The notes: a model not told the origin generated them from the sequence alone. Positions 35,976-45,068 are shown, counted from the first letter of the stretch. The stretch: DNA of 64,000 nucleotides from Rhodonellum psychrophilum GCM71 = DSM 17998 (GCF_000381545.1 NZ_KB906673.1:434001-498000), one strand, 5' to 3'. Numbers and translations: made by a program.

Positions 35976-36165
35976 ACCCGACATATGCATTCCCCTTTCA
36001 AAGGGGCTTGAATCTGCAAGAACAGCATGAGATTGCTAGAATGGTTCGTGTCGCCGGTATGGTGAAGTCAAAAAACAATAAACAAAGCCTGACGATTAGG
36101 GGATTTCAGGATGCAATAGAGAAGAGCATGCATGAAAGGGCTAAAAACCCGATACAAAACGGGTT
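35975..36165 (-). repeat. Dispersed 3'-end repeat, copy F (reverse, spans two stop codons)
   Basis: This 191-bp copy fills the whole gap between the convergent rodA and HD genes. Both terminal repeats are intact: AACCCG (35975-35980) and CGGGTT (36160-36165). Inside, on the minus strand, are TTTTTTGACTTCACCATACC and GCTGTTCTTGCAGATTC, matching the core of the other copies. An extra CCCCTTTCAAAGGGG hairpin lies near the rodA end. Its two ends overlap the stop codons of both neighbouring genes. Confidence 0.82.
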
Positions 36166-36748
36166 AAACTTCTTTGCCTTTTTTGATTTGATTGAGCCAA
36201 AACTGCTTTTTGGGTTCTCGGTGTTTTTTGGCGAAATGGGTGTGGAAGGCATGCTCCTGCAAAAATTTGATCTGAAGCATGCGCCACTCCTCTTTATTTT
36301 TCAAAAAATTCAAGGCCTTGAGTTCTTCAAATAGTTTTGCACTGATTTCCGGATAATCATCCCGACCAAGATAATCCAGATCTGCATCGCAAATGATTTT
36401 CTGAAGGTCGGTCTCAGGCGTCTGGGGGATTTTTGTGGCCATGACCATTCGATACACTTCCTCGATATGGTTAGGGTCCATTCCAAGATTTTTCATGATT
36501 TCAGATGCCATTTCTGCACCAACTTCCTCATGGTTCAGGGGGGATTTTAAGAATCCCAAATCATGGACAATGGCCGCAATGCGGATAAGGTGGGCTTCTT
36601 CACCCGATAGGTTGAATGCATTGATATACTGGTCGCAGACTTCCAGTACATCCAAAGTATGTTCGAGTCCATGGTAGGTAATGTGTCTCGGTAATTCTTT
36701 GGCCAACAGCCCAAAAACAAATTTCTTTAGTTCGAAGTAGCCTTTCAT
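36164..36748 (-). CDS. HD-domain phosphohydrolase
   Basis: A 194-residue soluble metal-dependent phosphohydrolase of the HD superfamily. Likely ligands are H26/H30 in YHGLEHTLDV, the diagnostic HD pair at 62-63 in VHDLGF, His73 in LNHEEVG, and Asp in CDADLDYLGRDD near 121-127. Such domains hydrolyse nucleotides or cyclic nucleotides. I recall Bacteroidota proteins in which this kind of HD domain is fused to the DUF5706/PycTM membrane domain; here the two are separate genes, with PycTM 26 nt upstream. It may degrade the nucleotide signal sensed by the partner. The stop codon is supplied by repeat copy F. Confidence 0.82.
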   Translation of the reverse strand: MKGYFELKKFVFGLLAKELPRHITYHGLEHTLDVLEVCDQYINAFNLSGEEAHLIRIAAIVHDLGFLKSPLNHEEVGAEMASEIMKNLGMDPNHIEEVYRMVMATKIPQTPETDLQKIICDADLDYLGRDDYPEISAKLFEELKALNFLKNKEEWRMLQIKFLQEHAFHTHFAKKHREPKKQFWLNQIKKGKEV

Positions 36749-36774
36749 AGTTTAACATGTATTATTATTCAAGC

Positions 36775-37350
36775 CTAAAAAAACCAAGAGAATGTTCGAA
36801 CTGAATAAGTAAAAAGAAATATAAACAATAAAACGATATTTAGTGCCAACAAACGGATGGATTTATTAACAAAACCAAATTTTGTGGAAGCGATCTTGGC
36901 ATTTATAAAAACCTGTTCTCCCAATTGGCCAAAAAGAATTTCTTTTTCGTTGCTCACTTGGTAAAGATGTTTTGAATATTCTTTGATGGTACCGAAGCCT
37001 TTTATTACATCATCAAAGAAAAAAACATTTTTGTCATAACTGCCTAAGATCATGGGTAAAAAACACTTGAAGCTAAAATAAATGGAGAGGATGGTCACCA
37101 CTAGCCATAAACCCATAAAGGTGATGATGAACCAATCGTTTTTGGCCATTTCCAGAAAAATGTCCAGGTATTTGAAATACAGATTTAAGATAATGCCATA
37201 AAAAGACAAAATCAGTCCCGCCTTTATTTCCGAAGCTTTGATCATTCCACTCAGATAATTGATCAAAAACCAATAATGATCTACCAAATCGCCCGTGATT
37301 TCATAATTGGGATTATCGGGGACCTCAGGCATTTTGTGGGTATCGTCCAT
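36775..37350 (-). CDS. Pycsar-type membrane effector (PycTM / DUF5706)
   Basis: A 191-residue inner-membrane protein. Helices lie at about 42-60, 73-94 and 166-185. The N-terminal HYWFLINYLSGMIKASEIKAG block and the central NVFFFDDVIKGFGTIKEY...NAKIASTKFGFVNKSI region fit the PycTM (DUF5706) effector family. In Pycsar anti-phage defence, a pyrimidine cyclase makes cCMP or cUMP and the PycTM effector damages the membrane. No cyclase gene is present within at least 10 kb on either side; instead an HD hydrolase follows 26 nt downstream. A role in defence or signalling is therefore inferred from family only. Confidence 0.78.
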   Translation of the reverse strand: MDDTHKMPEVPDNPNYEITGDLVDHYWFLINYLSGMIKASEIKAGLILSFYGIILNLYFKYLDIFLEMAKNDWFIITFMGLWLVVTILSIYFSFKCFLPMILGSYDKNVFFFDDVIKGFGTIKEYSKHLYQVSNEKEILFGQLGEQVFINAKIASTKFGFVNKSIRLLALNIVLLFIFLFTYSVRTFSWFF

Positions 37351-37648
37351 ATAAACTGTTTGATTTTAATTCAATAAAAAATATCCGAAAGGGCAATTCG
37401 GGAAAGCCTCAATTGTATCAGGTTTACCTCAAAATCTAATTGACCTTAACCATTTCAATGGAAAAGATCCTATAGAAAGGCTCACTCCAATAAAAATCAA
37501 TATAAAACTACCGAACCTATCAAATATAAAAAAATATTTGGGGTTTTGGACTGATCCAGCAAACCCTTTTCATCCCAGGTTTTCCTGCGCTTATCTAGAT
37601 TGATTCCCCTTTATTTTTTAAAAATGCGGAACTCCATAATCAGCCTTG
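37351..37648. other. Non-coding stretch upstream of the PycTM gene
   Basis: AT-rich, with no gene seen. It should hold the PycTM-HD promoter, but no clean TTG/TAnnTTTG pair was found. A segment near 37570 (ATCCCAGGTTTTCCTG) resembles one near 2808 (ATCCCAGGTTTTTCCTG), which may be a trace of another short repeat. Confidence 0.35.
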
Positions 37649-37817
37649 AACCCATATCATGTATTGTCAATCATATTTACGCCTGTAATTACCTAATAAC
37701 CAGTAAATTGAGTTTTATTTTTGATTCCGCCATGTCGGTACTATGCGATATTTTCCAAGTAGTCTGATTTTCTTACAGGTTCATCCCCATTCGGAAACCT
37801 AGTGCATGTTTTGGCTT
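37649..37817 (+). repeat. Dispersed 3'-end repeat, copy D
   Basis: A 169-bp copy: AACCCATATCATGTATTG at the left, CTAATAACCAGTAAATTG, CATGTCGGTACTATGCG, AAGTAGTCTGATTTTCTTAC and CGGAAACCTAGTGCATG, ending GGCTTG. It ends 3 nt before the stop codon (37821-37823, minus strand) of the adjacent gene. Confidence 0.75.
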
Positions 37818-37820
37818 GAC

Positions 37821-38957
37821 TCAGCCTTTCTGGTCGAATTTTCTGAATATAAGCTGTAAAAATTCCACGACAGGCTCCGAATCTTTATCCCAGTTGAGTT
37901 CTTCCACAAAACGGAGATTCAGCAGGTTGATGGCGTCAATAAAACTATCACAATTGTCGATGGATTTCAGGGTATGTTTCAATAGATCGGGGTTGCCATC
38001 AAACAACTCCTTTGTAAACATAAAGCGCTGGTTGATGCTCACACTTTCGGCAAGTTTCCCAATGGTGCCTTTCATGATCATGTATTCTTCCGACTCAAAA
38101 CGTTCCCAAGCTTGTAAGGGATCAATGGCTCTACTTCCGGTGGCATGCTTCGGAGATTCTACAACGACATTGGATCCAATGATGATTTCTTCCTCACGAA
38201 TTTCAGCAGGTGAGTCAACGTGGATTTCTTCTTTTTTTGCATCCATCGCCTCATTTGCCTCTGCCAAGAAATCCTGAACAGATTTTTGGGCCTCTTCTTT
38301 TTCTGCCTTGATTTGTTGTTCACTTTGCTCCTTGATGTCAACAAACAGTGCTTTATAATCCAATTGAGTAATTTGATCTAAGCTTTTCAACAAGCTTTCA
38401 GCAGATTCCAATTCATTCTTTTTGGCTTCAAAATTTGTCAACAACGCAGCATTATACGCTCCATGTGTATGGCCCAACCCAGCTTTGTCAATGAGGTTGT
38501 TGATCAGGATGCTGTGCCATTTGTAATATTTTTTGTTCTCTTTAAGAAAATCATTCAATCTGTTGGAATCCACTTTTTCAAATTCACCGGTATAATAAGT
38601 CAGGGGATCTACCGCCAAAAAAATAGTAAAGGCCAAAGCTTCAGCCAATAAAGGTTCAAATGAATTTCGGTCGATTTTTATATTTCGGGAAAGCACATTC
38701 ATGAATTCGCCCAGCGCTTCATGGACAGCTTTGTCCCTGTAATCAAAGTAAGGATTGCTTTTTAATTTTTCCAATTCCAACTGCCATCCTTCAAAAAGTG
38801 CTTTGAGGATGAAAAAATTGACTTGTGGAGAGGGTGTGAGCTGAATGATGTCTTGGCCAGACATGTATTGTTTATTCCTGAAATAATTTTCACAAACCGT
38901 ATTGGTAAATTCACTCACGTAGCTTTCTAAATATTTGCTGTTTATTTTAGCACACAT
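37821..38957 (-). CDS. Conserved hypothetical protein, mostly helical, cytoplasmic
   Basis: A 378-residue protein (MCAKINSKYLESYVSEF; two codons longer from 38963) without signal or membrane segments. The N-terminal half (about 1-190) looks helical and ordered (QLTPSPQVNFFILKALFEGWQ, RDKAVHEALGEFMNVL). A charged coiled-coil or linker spans about 195-250 (EQSEQQIKAEKEEAQKSV), and a C-terminal helical part contains DPLQAWERFESEEYM. It reads as a conserved Bacteroidota protein of unknown function. It is divergent from the ferredoxin gene with only about 32 bp between start codons, so the two may share control. Confidence 0.7.
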   Translation of the reverse strand: MCAKINSKYLESYVSEFTNTVCENYFRNKQYMSGQDIIQLTPSPQVNFFILKALFEGWQLELEKLKSNPYFDYRDKAVHEALGEFMNVLSRNIKIDRNSFEPLLAEALAFTIFLAVDPLTYYTGEFEKVDSNRLNDFLKENKKYYKWHSILINNLIDKAGLGHTHGAYNAALLTNFEAKKNELESAESLLKSLDQITQLDYKALFVDIKEQSEQQIKAEKEEAQKSVQDFLAEANEAMDAKKEEIHVDSPAEIREEEIIIGSNVVVESPKHATGSRAIDPLQAWERFESEEYMIMKGTIGKLAESVSINQRFMFTKELFDGNPDLLKHTLKSIDNCDSFIDAINLLNLRFVEELNWDKDSEPVVEFLQLIFRKFDQKG

Positions 38958-38989
38958 AATCAATTGTTTTGGTTTGGAGATCAGAAATC

Positions 38990-39316
38990 ATGCTGAAAAT
39001 CATTATCGAAAATTTTAATCATCAAGAAATCGTGTCTCAGGTAGACAACCGTAAAGTTATAGAATTAATCCATGAAAACTATATAGATTGGATGCATGCA
39101 TGCGGGAAAAAGGGAAGATGTACTTCTTGCAAAATGGTTGTGACCAAAGGGTTTGAAAACCTCAGCCCGCTGACCGATAGCGAAGAATATTTTAGGGGAA
39201 ACGGAAGGTTAAAAGTGGATGAAAGGTTATCTTGCCAAGCTAAATTGATGTATGGGGAGCTTTCCATAAAAGTTCCAGAAGAGCAAAAGCTTCCCCATTT
39301 GGATTACTCCGAATAA
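38990..39316 (+). CDS. 2Fe-2S ferredoxin
   Basis: A 108-residue plant-type ferredoxin ([17 protein letters not shown]; a longer frame opens at 38969). Cluster ligands fit C-x5-C-x2-C in [12 protein letters not shown], with the fourth Cys in [11 protein letters not shown]. It is a soluble electron carrier; its partner is not evident. It sits 5 nt upstream of tdk on the same strand, so the two are probably cotranscribed, although no functional link between ferredoxin and thymidine kinase is known to me. Confidence 0.9.
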   Translation: MLKIIIENFNHQEIVSQVDNRKVIELIHENYIDWMHACGKKGRCTSCKMVVTKGFENLSPLTDSEEYFRGNGRLKVDERLSCQAKLMYGELSIKVPEEQKLPHLDYSE

Positions 39317-39321
39317 GACCC

Positions 39322-39906
39322 ATGTTTATAGAACCCTCCATAGGAAAAAAGAGTCAACACGAGAAGAAAGGCCATATAGAAGTAATATGTGGCTCCATGT
39401 TTTCGGGAAAAACAGAAGAATTGATACGAAGGCTGAATCGTGCATTGATTGCCAGACAGAAAGTTGAGATTTTTAAACCATCAATAGACAAAAGGTACCA
39501 TGAATTTGACGTGGTATCCCATAACGAAAGTGCAATTCGATCTACCCCGGTAAATTTTGCAGATGATATTATTCTATTGGCAGGAGATTGCGACGTAGTA
39601 GGAATCGATGAGGTTCAGTTTTTTGACCAACAGATTATCCATGTTGCGGCTGTTTTGGCAAATTCCGGAAAAAGAGTCATCATGGCTGGACTGGACATGG
39701 ATTTTGAAGGAAAGCCATTTGATCCCATGCCACAATTATTGGCCATAGCCGAATATGTCACCAAGGTGCATGCCATCTGTATGAAATGTGGGGACTTGGC
39801 TTCCTATTCCTTCCGGCTCTCCGATGCAAAAGAAAAAGTGATGGTCGGGGAGAAGGAAAGCTATGAAGCCCGATGCCGGAAATGCTTTTTGGAGGACAAA
39901 AAATAG
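39322..39906 (+). CDS. tdk: Thymidine kinase
   Basis: Phosphorylates thymidine to dTMP in the salvage pathway. The 194-residue type II enzyme has the P-loop GSMFSGKT at residues 24-31, DEVQFF near 97 with the catalytic Glu, and a zinc-binding lasso with Cys pairs CMKC and CRKC near the C-terminus. Length and motifs are normal. Confidence 0.96.
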   Translation: MFIEPSIGKKSQHEKKGHIEVICGSMFSGKTEELIRRLNRALIARQKVEIFKPSIDKRYHEFDVVSHNESAIRSTPVNFADDIILLAGDCDVVGIDEVQFFDQQIIHVAAVLANSGKRVIMAGLDMDFEGKPFDPMPQLLAIAEYVTKVHAICMKCGDLASYSFRLSDAKEKVMVGEKESYEARCRKCFLEDKK

Positions 39907-40020
39907 GGCGCGATGGGGGGAGGTATTCGTGGCCTGCAAATGGAGAGCACAACAAGAAATATTTTCTTTCAGAGGATGATTCCCGTGTCTTTTGATTGGA
40001 CTGGACAGCGTAAAATCGAT

Positions 40021-42243
40021 ATGATTTCAGGAAATCCCAAGAAACGGCTTTTTTTGAAATCGGTTGGGCTTTTCTTATTGCTAATTGTCTTTTCGGTTTT
40101 TCCTCCGAATGCCAATTTAATGGCCCAGTCCGATATTCCGGTAGGAAGTTGGCGATTTCACCAGTCGTATCTTGATGCGGGTTTTTTAAAAGGGGATGAT
40201 CGGACTGTATTCTATCATGCCGCTGAAGCGATTTCTTTTTTTGCAACCCATGATCTGTCCCCTCGTGCCATCACCAAAATGGATGGACTGTATGGGCAGG
40301 CTTTTACCGCAGCAGCGTATGACTCGAAATCCAAGTTGTTTATGGTGTCTTATCCCGACGGAACATTGGATGTCATTGGGGAGAAATCGATCAAGTCCGT
40401 TTATGACTTGAAAGACAATGCACAAATATTGAACAAAAGAATAAGGGGAATCAAAATTTTCGAATCTTCGGCATTTTTAATGGCTGATTTTGGATTGGCG
40501 CAAGTCGATCTTATGAATGGGCAGTTTTTGGATGCTTTTCTGAATATCGGTCCTGAAGGATCCAATTTGCCGATTTTTGACATGTCCATGGATGAGAAAT
40601 CCATTTATCTCGCCACCGAATTGGGGATTCTGAAAGGTGAAAAATCCAAAAATCTAAAGGATTTCAGAAATTGGGAATTGTTGGCCAGATCCGTAGATGG
40701 TGGATTCCACTCGATCGAGGAATTGGGAGGAAAGTTTTTTATGAGGGGGGCGGATCTTCAACTTTACCTCCTTCAGGAAGACGAAGCTGAATTGATCTTT
40801 GGTACTTATGGAAGCCATATGCTCAAAAAATTTGGTTCTGGACTGTTCTTTGTCCAAGAGGGAACGATAAACAAGCTAACGGCCAATGGCTCTTTTTCGG
40901 GTTTTTACGAATCGGACAATATGGCTTTCACAGATTATCATGTCGTCTCAGATGACCTGTATCTGAGTGTTCCGGGAAAAGGAATTTTCAAAACGGGAGA
41001 CAATAAGTTCATCTTTGCCAGCGGTCCGCAAACAAAAATCCAGAAATTCATTTGGACCGTTTCCGGTGTTTTTGCGATTCCGTATTTTGTAGATGCACAG
41101 GGAAATAGCGCCGCTTCAGAGCGCAATGCCGCTTCAAAACTGGTTGAGGGGATTTGGGAAAAGGTTGAAGTTCCAAAGAACACCACGGAGATGGTGAGCA
41201 TTCAGGATGTTCGCTATTTTGGCACCGATGGGGATGGCTTGTGGAAGGAGCAAAATGGGACATTGGAAAAGTTGAATTTGCCTGGAAATAACGGTGGGTC
41301 CAAAGTTTGGGCCCTAGCCAAAGATGCTCAAAACCAGCTGTGGGTTGGGTTTGGCGACAATCAAGAAAGACTTGTCAAAATCAAAACCAATGGTGATTGG
41401 GAAACCATACCCGTTCCTGGGCTACAGTTCGCCTTCAAAATCCGTATGGACAAAGCCAACAATCTTTGGATTCTCCAAACCCCCGCTGGAGGATCCCCAA
41501 GGATAAGGGTTTTCAATGCCTCGAGTGGTTTGAACAGGCTGCTTGGGAATGCGGATAATCAAGGGGCTTTTCCTCCAGGACAATTGCTGGATATGGACAT
41601 AGACCAAGCAGATAATTTGTGGTTGGGGATGAGCAGTGGGGTGGTTTATCTTCCGGCCGTATCTGGGACAAACACAAATTCGGGGATCAATGCTATTCAA
41701 CCCCTTTTCGAAAACAGAAATTTGCTCAACGGCCAGAGCGTGACTTCAGTGAAAGTTGCCCCTGACCAAACCAAGTGGTTTGGAACCTCCTCGAATGGCC
41801 TTTGGCATTTCAATGAATTTGGGAATGGATTATTGGCTCATTTTACAAGAGACAACAGTCCGCTGCCGTCCAATACGATCCGAAATTTGACCCTGGATCC
41901 ATTGACGGGAGCGCTATTGATGGTGGTGCCCAATGGGGCGCTTTCCTTTCGTGGGGGAAGTATGAAGGCTTTTGAATCATTAGAGGCATTAAAAATTTAT
42001 CCCAATCCGGTGCGTCCGGATTTTGTGGGATATCTGAGTATAGAAGGGTTGACAGATTTTGCCTTCATCAAAATAAGCAATGCTTCCGGAAGGGTCGTCT
42101 ATTCGGCCCAGGTGAGGGGAGGGAAAACCACATGGAACCTCCGAAATGGCGAAGGTGGTAAACTTTCGCCTGGTGTTTATCTGGTCTATACCAGGGATGA
42201 GGGAGGCAGTGAAAGCGTTTCAGGTAAATTCGTGGTGTTGTAA
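40021..42243 (+). CDS. porZ: T9SS component PorZ (two beta-propellers)
   Basis: A 740-residue surface protein of the T9SS attachment complex, which in P. gingivalis binds A-LPS and hands cargo to the sortase PorU. The start MISGNPKKRLFLKSVG gives a clean signal peptide cut near LMAQSD; a longer frame opens at 39913. The mature protein begins IPVGSWRFHQSYLDAG, as PorZ does, and has two-component-regulator-type propeller blades (DKANNLWILQTP, DQADNLWLGMSSGV, TKWFGTSSNGLWHF). It ends in a T9SS C-terminal domain (LKIYPNPVRPD through GKFVVL). The PorZ call is strong from architecture. It overlaps recO by 1 nt. Confidence 0.9.
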   Translation: MISGNPKKRLFLKSVGLFLLLIVFSVFPPNANLMAQSDIPVGSWRFHQSYLDAGFLKGDDRTVFYHAAEAISFFATHDLSPRAITKMDGLYGQAFTAAAYDSKSKLFMVSYPDGTLDVIGEKSIKSVYDLKDNAQILNKRIRGIKIFESSAFLMADFGLAQVDLMNGQFLDAFLNIGPEGSNLPIFDMSMDEKSIYLATELGILKGEKSKNLKDFRNWELLARSVDGGFHSIEELGGKFFMRGADLQLYLLQEDEAELIFGTYGSHMLKKFGSGLFFVQEGTINKLTANGSFSGFYESDNMAFTDYHVVSDDLYLSVPGKGIFKTGDNKFIFASGPQTKIQKFIWTVSGVFAIPYFVDAQGNSAASERNAASKLVEGIWEKVEVPKNTTEMVSIQDVRYFGTDGDGLWKEQNGTLEKLNLPGNNGGSKVWALAKDAQNQLWVGFGDNQERLVKIKTNGDWETIPVPGLQFAFKIRMDKANNLWILQTPAGGSPRIRVFNASSGLNRLLGNADNQGAFPPGQLLDMDIDQADNLWLGMSSGVVYLPAVSGTNTNSGINAIQPLFENRNLLNGQSVTSVKVAPDQTKWFGTSSNGLWHFNEFGNGLLAHFTRDNSPLPSNTIRNLTLDPLTGALLMVVPNGALSFRGGSMKAFESLEALKIYPNPVRPDFVGYLSIEGLTDFAFIKISNASGRVVYSAQVRGGKTTWNLRNGEGGKLSPGVYLVYTRDEGGSESVSGKFVVL

Positions 42244-42932
42244 TGCTAAAAAAGACTACCGGTATTGTCATCAGCTACATCCGATATCGGGAAACCTCTA
42301 TCGTGGTGAAAATCTTTACGCGAGACTTGGGCTTGAAATCCTACATCGTCAATGGGGTGAGAAGTAGTGGTTCCAAGGGAAAAATGGCTTTGTATCAGCC
42401 CTTGACCCTATTGGAATTGGTGGTTTATGACAAAGAGGGCGCCGGGTTGAACAGAATTTCGGAGGTCAAGCTTTCAAGAGCATTTCAAAGAATTCCCTTT
42501 GATTTCTTCCGGTCCGGTGTGGCCATGTTTGTGGGAGAAGTGCTCGGCAAATCCATTTATGAAAACTATCAGAATGAATCCCTTTTTGACTTTCTCTACG
42601 AAGCAGTAAGCCATTTGGATGAGGAAAACGTGTCCTTACCGATTTTCCCGGTCGTGTTTTTATGGGAAACCTCCCGGTACTTGGGTTTTGCGCCAATGGA
42701 TGCCGAATCATTTTTTGACGAAATCGAGCTTAAGGTGACATCTCCGGATTTTATTGCGAGGGAGAAGGAATATCTTGACCACCTGATCCAACATTCCTTT
42801 GCCTGCGAAGAAAAAATCCCGGCGGTGTACAGAAGGAGTCTGCTGGATCATTTCTTGGTTTTTTATTCCCAACACTTGGAAAATTCTTCAGAATGGAAAT
42901 CTGTAAAGGTCCTCAGGCAATTAATTATTTAA
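42243..42932 (+). CDS. recO: DNA repair protein RecO
   Basis: A 229-residue mediator that loads RecA on SSB-coated DNA in the RecFOR pathway. The N-terminal OB-fold (GIVISYIRYRETSIVVKIFTRDLG) is followed by a helical domain (FDFLYEAVSHLDEEN). No complete Cys4 zinc motif is seen. The first base of its ATG is the last base of the porZ stop, an arrangement I recall as common in this lineage. Confidence 0.92.
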   Translation: MLKKTTGIVISYIRYRETSIVVKIFTRDLGLKSYIVNGVRSSGSKGKMALYQPLTLLELVVYDKEGAGLNRISEVKLSRAFQRIPFDFFRSGVAMFVGEVLGKSIYENYQNESLFDFLYEAVSHLDEENVSLPIFPVVFLWETSRYLGFAPMDAESFFDEIELKVTSPDFIAREKEYLDHLIQHSFACEEKIPAVYRRSLLDHFLVFYSQHLENSSEWKSVKVLRQLII

Positions 42933-43061
42933 ATAATTAAGTCTAAGGATGAATTATTTGCGTATTAATAATGTAAACCGTAATATTGTAATGTCTTGGG
43001 AATTAAAGGTCCTCTCCCCGGGGATTAATATTATCCTGAATATCTTTTTATTTCATTGCGG

Positions 43062-43124
43062 TAATACTCAACTCACATCATTTCACACATCATCATTATC
43101 ATTCAATCATTTCAATTTACATTT
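43062..43124 (+). promoter_or_regulatory. G-free, C-containing rho leader (candidate Rho-utilisation site)
   Basis: The 63 nt from 43062 to 43124 contain no G and 16 C, within an unstructured A/T/C-rich leader ending 7 nt before the rho start codon. A C-over-G bubble is the known signature of Rho loading sites, and rho autoregulates through its leader in E. coli. The site is therefore a good candidate for feedback control of rho. Upstream of it, TCCCCGGGGA (near 43016) is a palindrome. Confidence 0.55.
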
Positions 43125-43131
43125 GCTTTTT

Positions 43132-45042
43132 ATGTATAACATAGAAGAATTAAGAGTTAGACTCCTTTCTGAGTTAAAAGAGATTGCTGAGGAAATGGCC
43201 GTAAAAAACCACAAGACCCTCAAAAAAGACGATCTCATTTATGCCATTTTGGACCAACAGGCAATCACCCCAGAGCAAGCCCTGCCAAAAAAGAAGCCCT
43301 CGATCGCTGAAGGCGAACCCACCCCAACAGAATCCACCCCCACTACACCAGAAGCACCACAATCCACCAAGGAAGAGGCACCCATCAAGCCAAAAACAGG
43401 GAGACAAAACGTGAGTGAGATACCGAAAGAGGCTCCTACGATGGAAAGAGCCAAGGTACAAACAGAAAAGCCAAGAAGGGAATCCCCTGAAAAAGCACCC
43501 GAACGTCCCAAAAGGGAATCATCAGAAAAAAGTCCGGAGCGTCCCAAAAGGGAGCAACAAGTAGAAACCAAAAGGGAGCAAGTAGAAAAGACAGCCGAAC
43601 GACCAAAAAGGGAAGCCAGTGAAAAGCCTGCTGAACGACCTGCGCCTGCCGAACGCCCCGCAAGAGAAAGGGAACAAGTAAAGCCAGAGGAAAAGCCCAA
43701 ATCCATCCCGCAAGCCTCAGAGGAAGAAAAACCAAGATTTATCCGTCCCCGTAAAAAAGTCGTGGAGGATATTGAGATCGAGCAGCCCACGGCCGCTTAT
43801 GAAAGTCAGCCTGAAATGGAAGTGGATCTTCCAAGAAGAAAAAATTACAAGGACAGTGATGAGGCACATATCCCTACTGCAGAAGTAATACCTTCCAAAA
43901 GGAAGCCTTACGTGAGCATGAAGGAATTTGACGGAATCATTGAAAATGAAGGCGTGCTTGAAATCATGGCCGAAGGGTATGGATTCCTGAGGTCTTTGGA
44001 TTACAATTACCTTGCATCCCCGGATGATATTTATGTGTCTCCTTCACAAATCAAACTTTTTGGCCTTAAAACCGGAGACCATATCAAAGGAACCATCCGC
44101 CCGCCAAAAGAAGGGGAAAAATACTTTGCCCTTTTGAAAGTGATCACGGTCAATGGAAAGACGACCGAGGAAATCCGCGATAGGGTTCCCTTTGAATACC
44201 TCACGCCATTGTTTCCGGAAGAGCGCTTGAACCTCACGACCAGACACGACAATTATTCCACCAGAATATTGGATCTTTTTGCCCCTATCGGTAAAGGACA
44301 AAGGGGAATGATCGTGGCCCAGCCAAAAACGGGTAAGACTGTTCTCTTGCAAAAAATCGCCAATGCCATTGCGGAAAACCACCCAGAGGTGCATTTGATG
44401 ATTCTTTTGATCGATGAGAGACCGGAAGAGGTGACAGAAATGGCCCGTTCGGTAAAAGCAGAGGTGATCTCTTCTACATTTGATGAGCAAGCAGAAAGAC
44501 ACGTGAAAGTCGCTTCGATCGTTTTGGAAAAAGCCAAGCGAATGGTAGAATGTGGGCATGATGTCGTGATCCTCTTGGATTCCATCACCCGTCTTGCCAG
44601 AGCCTACAACACAGTAGTGCCTTCCTCAGGAAAAATTCTTTCCGGTGGTGTGGATGCCAATGCCCTTCACAAACCAAAACGTTTCTTTGGTGCCGCCAGA
44701 AATGTAGAGAATGGAGGTTCGTTGACCATCATTGCCACTGCCTTGGTCGAAACAGGTTCCAAAATGGATGAGGTGATCTTTGAGGAATTCAAAGGAACCG
44801 GCAACATGGAGCTTTCCCTTGACAGAAAACTTTCCAACAGAAGGATTTATCCAGCCATCGACGTACCGGGTTCCGGCACCAGAAGAGAAGATCTCCTGAT
44901 GGACAAGGAAGAAATGCAACGTGTGTGGATCTTGAGAAAGTTAATGGCCGACATGACTTCCCAGGAAGCCATGGAATTCCTTTTGCAAAGGATGAAAGGT
45001 ACCAGAGACAATTCCGAGTTCTTGATCAGCATGAACGGGTAA
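43132..45042 (+). CDS. rho: Transcription termination factor Rho with large disordered insertion
   Basis: A 636-residue hexameric RNA helicase. [21 protein letters not shown] begins the Rho_N helical domain; the frame runs on to 42949, but that stretch includes the leader and is not conserved. About residues 55-255 are a charged Glu/Lys/Pro/Arg-rich disordered insertion with repeated ERPKRE-type motifs. The RNA-binding domain follows ([23 protein letters not shown]), then the ATPase with Walker A AQPKTGKT near 400 and [13 protein letters not shown]. Bacteroides thetaiotaomicron Rho has a comparable insertion that drives phase separation. The gene has its own terminator. Confidence 0.97.
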   Translation: MYNIEELRVRLLSELKEIAEEMAVKNHKTLKKDDLIYAILDQQAITPEQALPKKKPSIAEGEPTPTESTPTTPEAPQSTKEEAPIKPKTGRQNVSEIPKEAPTMERAKVQTEKPRRESPEKAPERPKRESSEKSPERPKREQQVETKREQVEKTAERPKREASEKPAERPAPAERPAREREQVKPEEKPKSIPQASEEEKPRFIRPRKKVVEDIEIEQPTAAYESQPEMEVDLPRRKNYKDSDEAHIPTAEVIPSKRKPYVSMKEFDGIIENEGVLEIMAEGYGFLRSLDYNYLASPDDIYVSPSQIKLFGLKTGDHIKGTIRPPKEGEKYFALLKVITVNGKTTEEIRDRVPFEYLTPLFPEERLNLTTRHDNYSTRILDLFAPIGKGQRGMIVAQPKTGKTVLLQKIANAIAENHPEVHLMILLIDERPEEVTEMARSVKAEVISSTFDEQAERHVKVASIVLEKAKRMVECGHDVVILLDSITRLARAYNTVVPSSGKILSGGVDANALHKPKRFFGAARNVENGGSLTIIATALVETGSKMDEVIFEEFKGTGNMELSLDRKLSNRRIYPAIDVPGSGTRREDLLMDKEEMQRVWILRKLMADMTSQEAMEFLLQRMKGTRDNSEFLISMNG

Positions 45043-45068
45043 CACTATCCACAATCATAGTATTGATT

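Noticed and set aside
35897-36334. 145-residue plus-strand frame across the rodA end, repeat copy F and the HD gene
   Set aside because: It covers the rodA stop region, a non-coding repeat and the antisense of the HD gene, and has no family resemblance.
37649-37817. Possible CRISPR or retron RNA near the Pycsar-type effector
   Set aside because: The block is a copy of the dispersed 3'-end repeat found at seven other places. There is no regular repeat-spacer array or reverse transcriptase.
42949-43131. N-terminal extension of Rho by 61 residues
   Set aside because: The sequence corresponds to the G-free leader and the region upstream; the conserved Rho_N domain begins at 43132.
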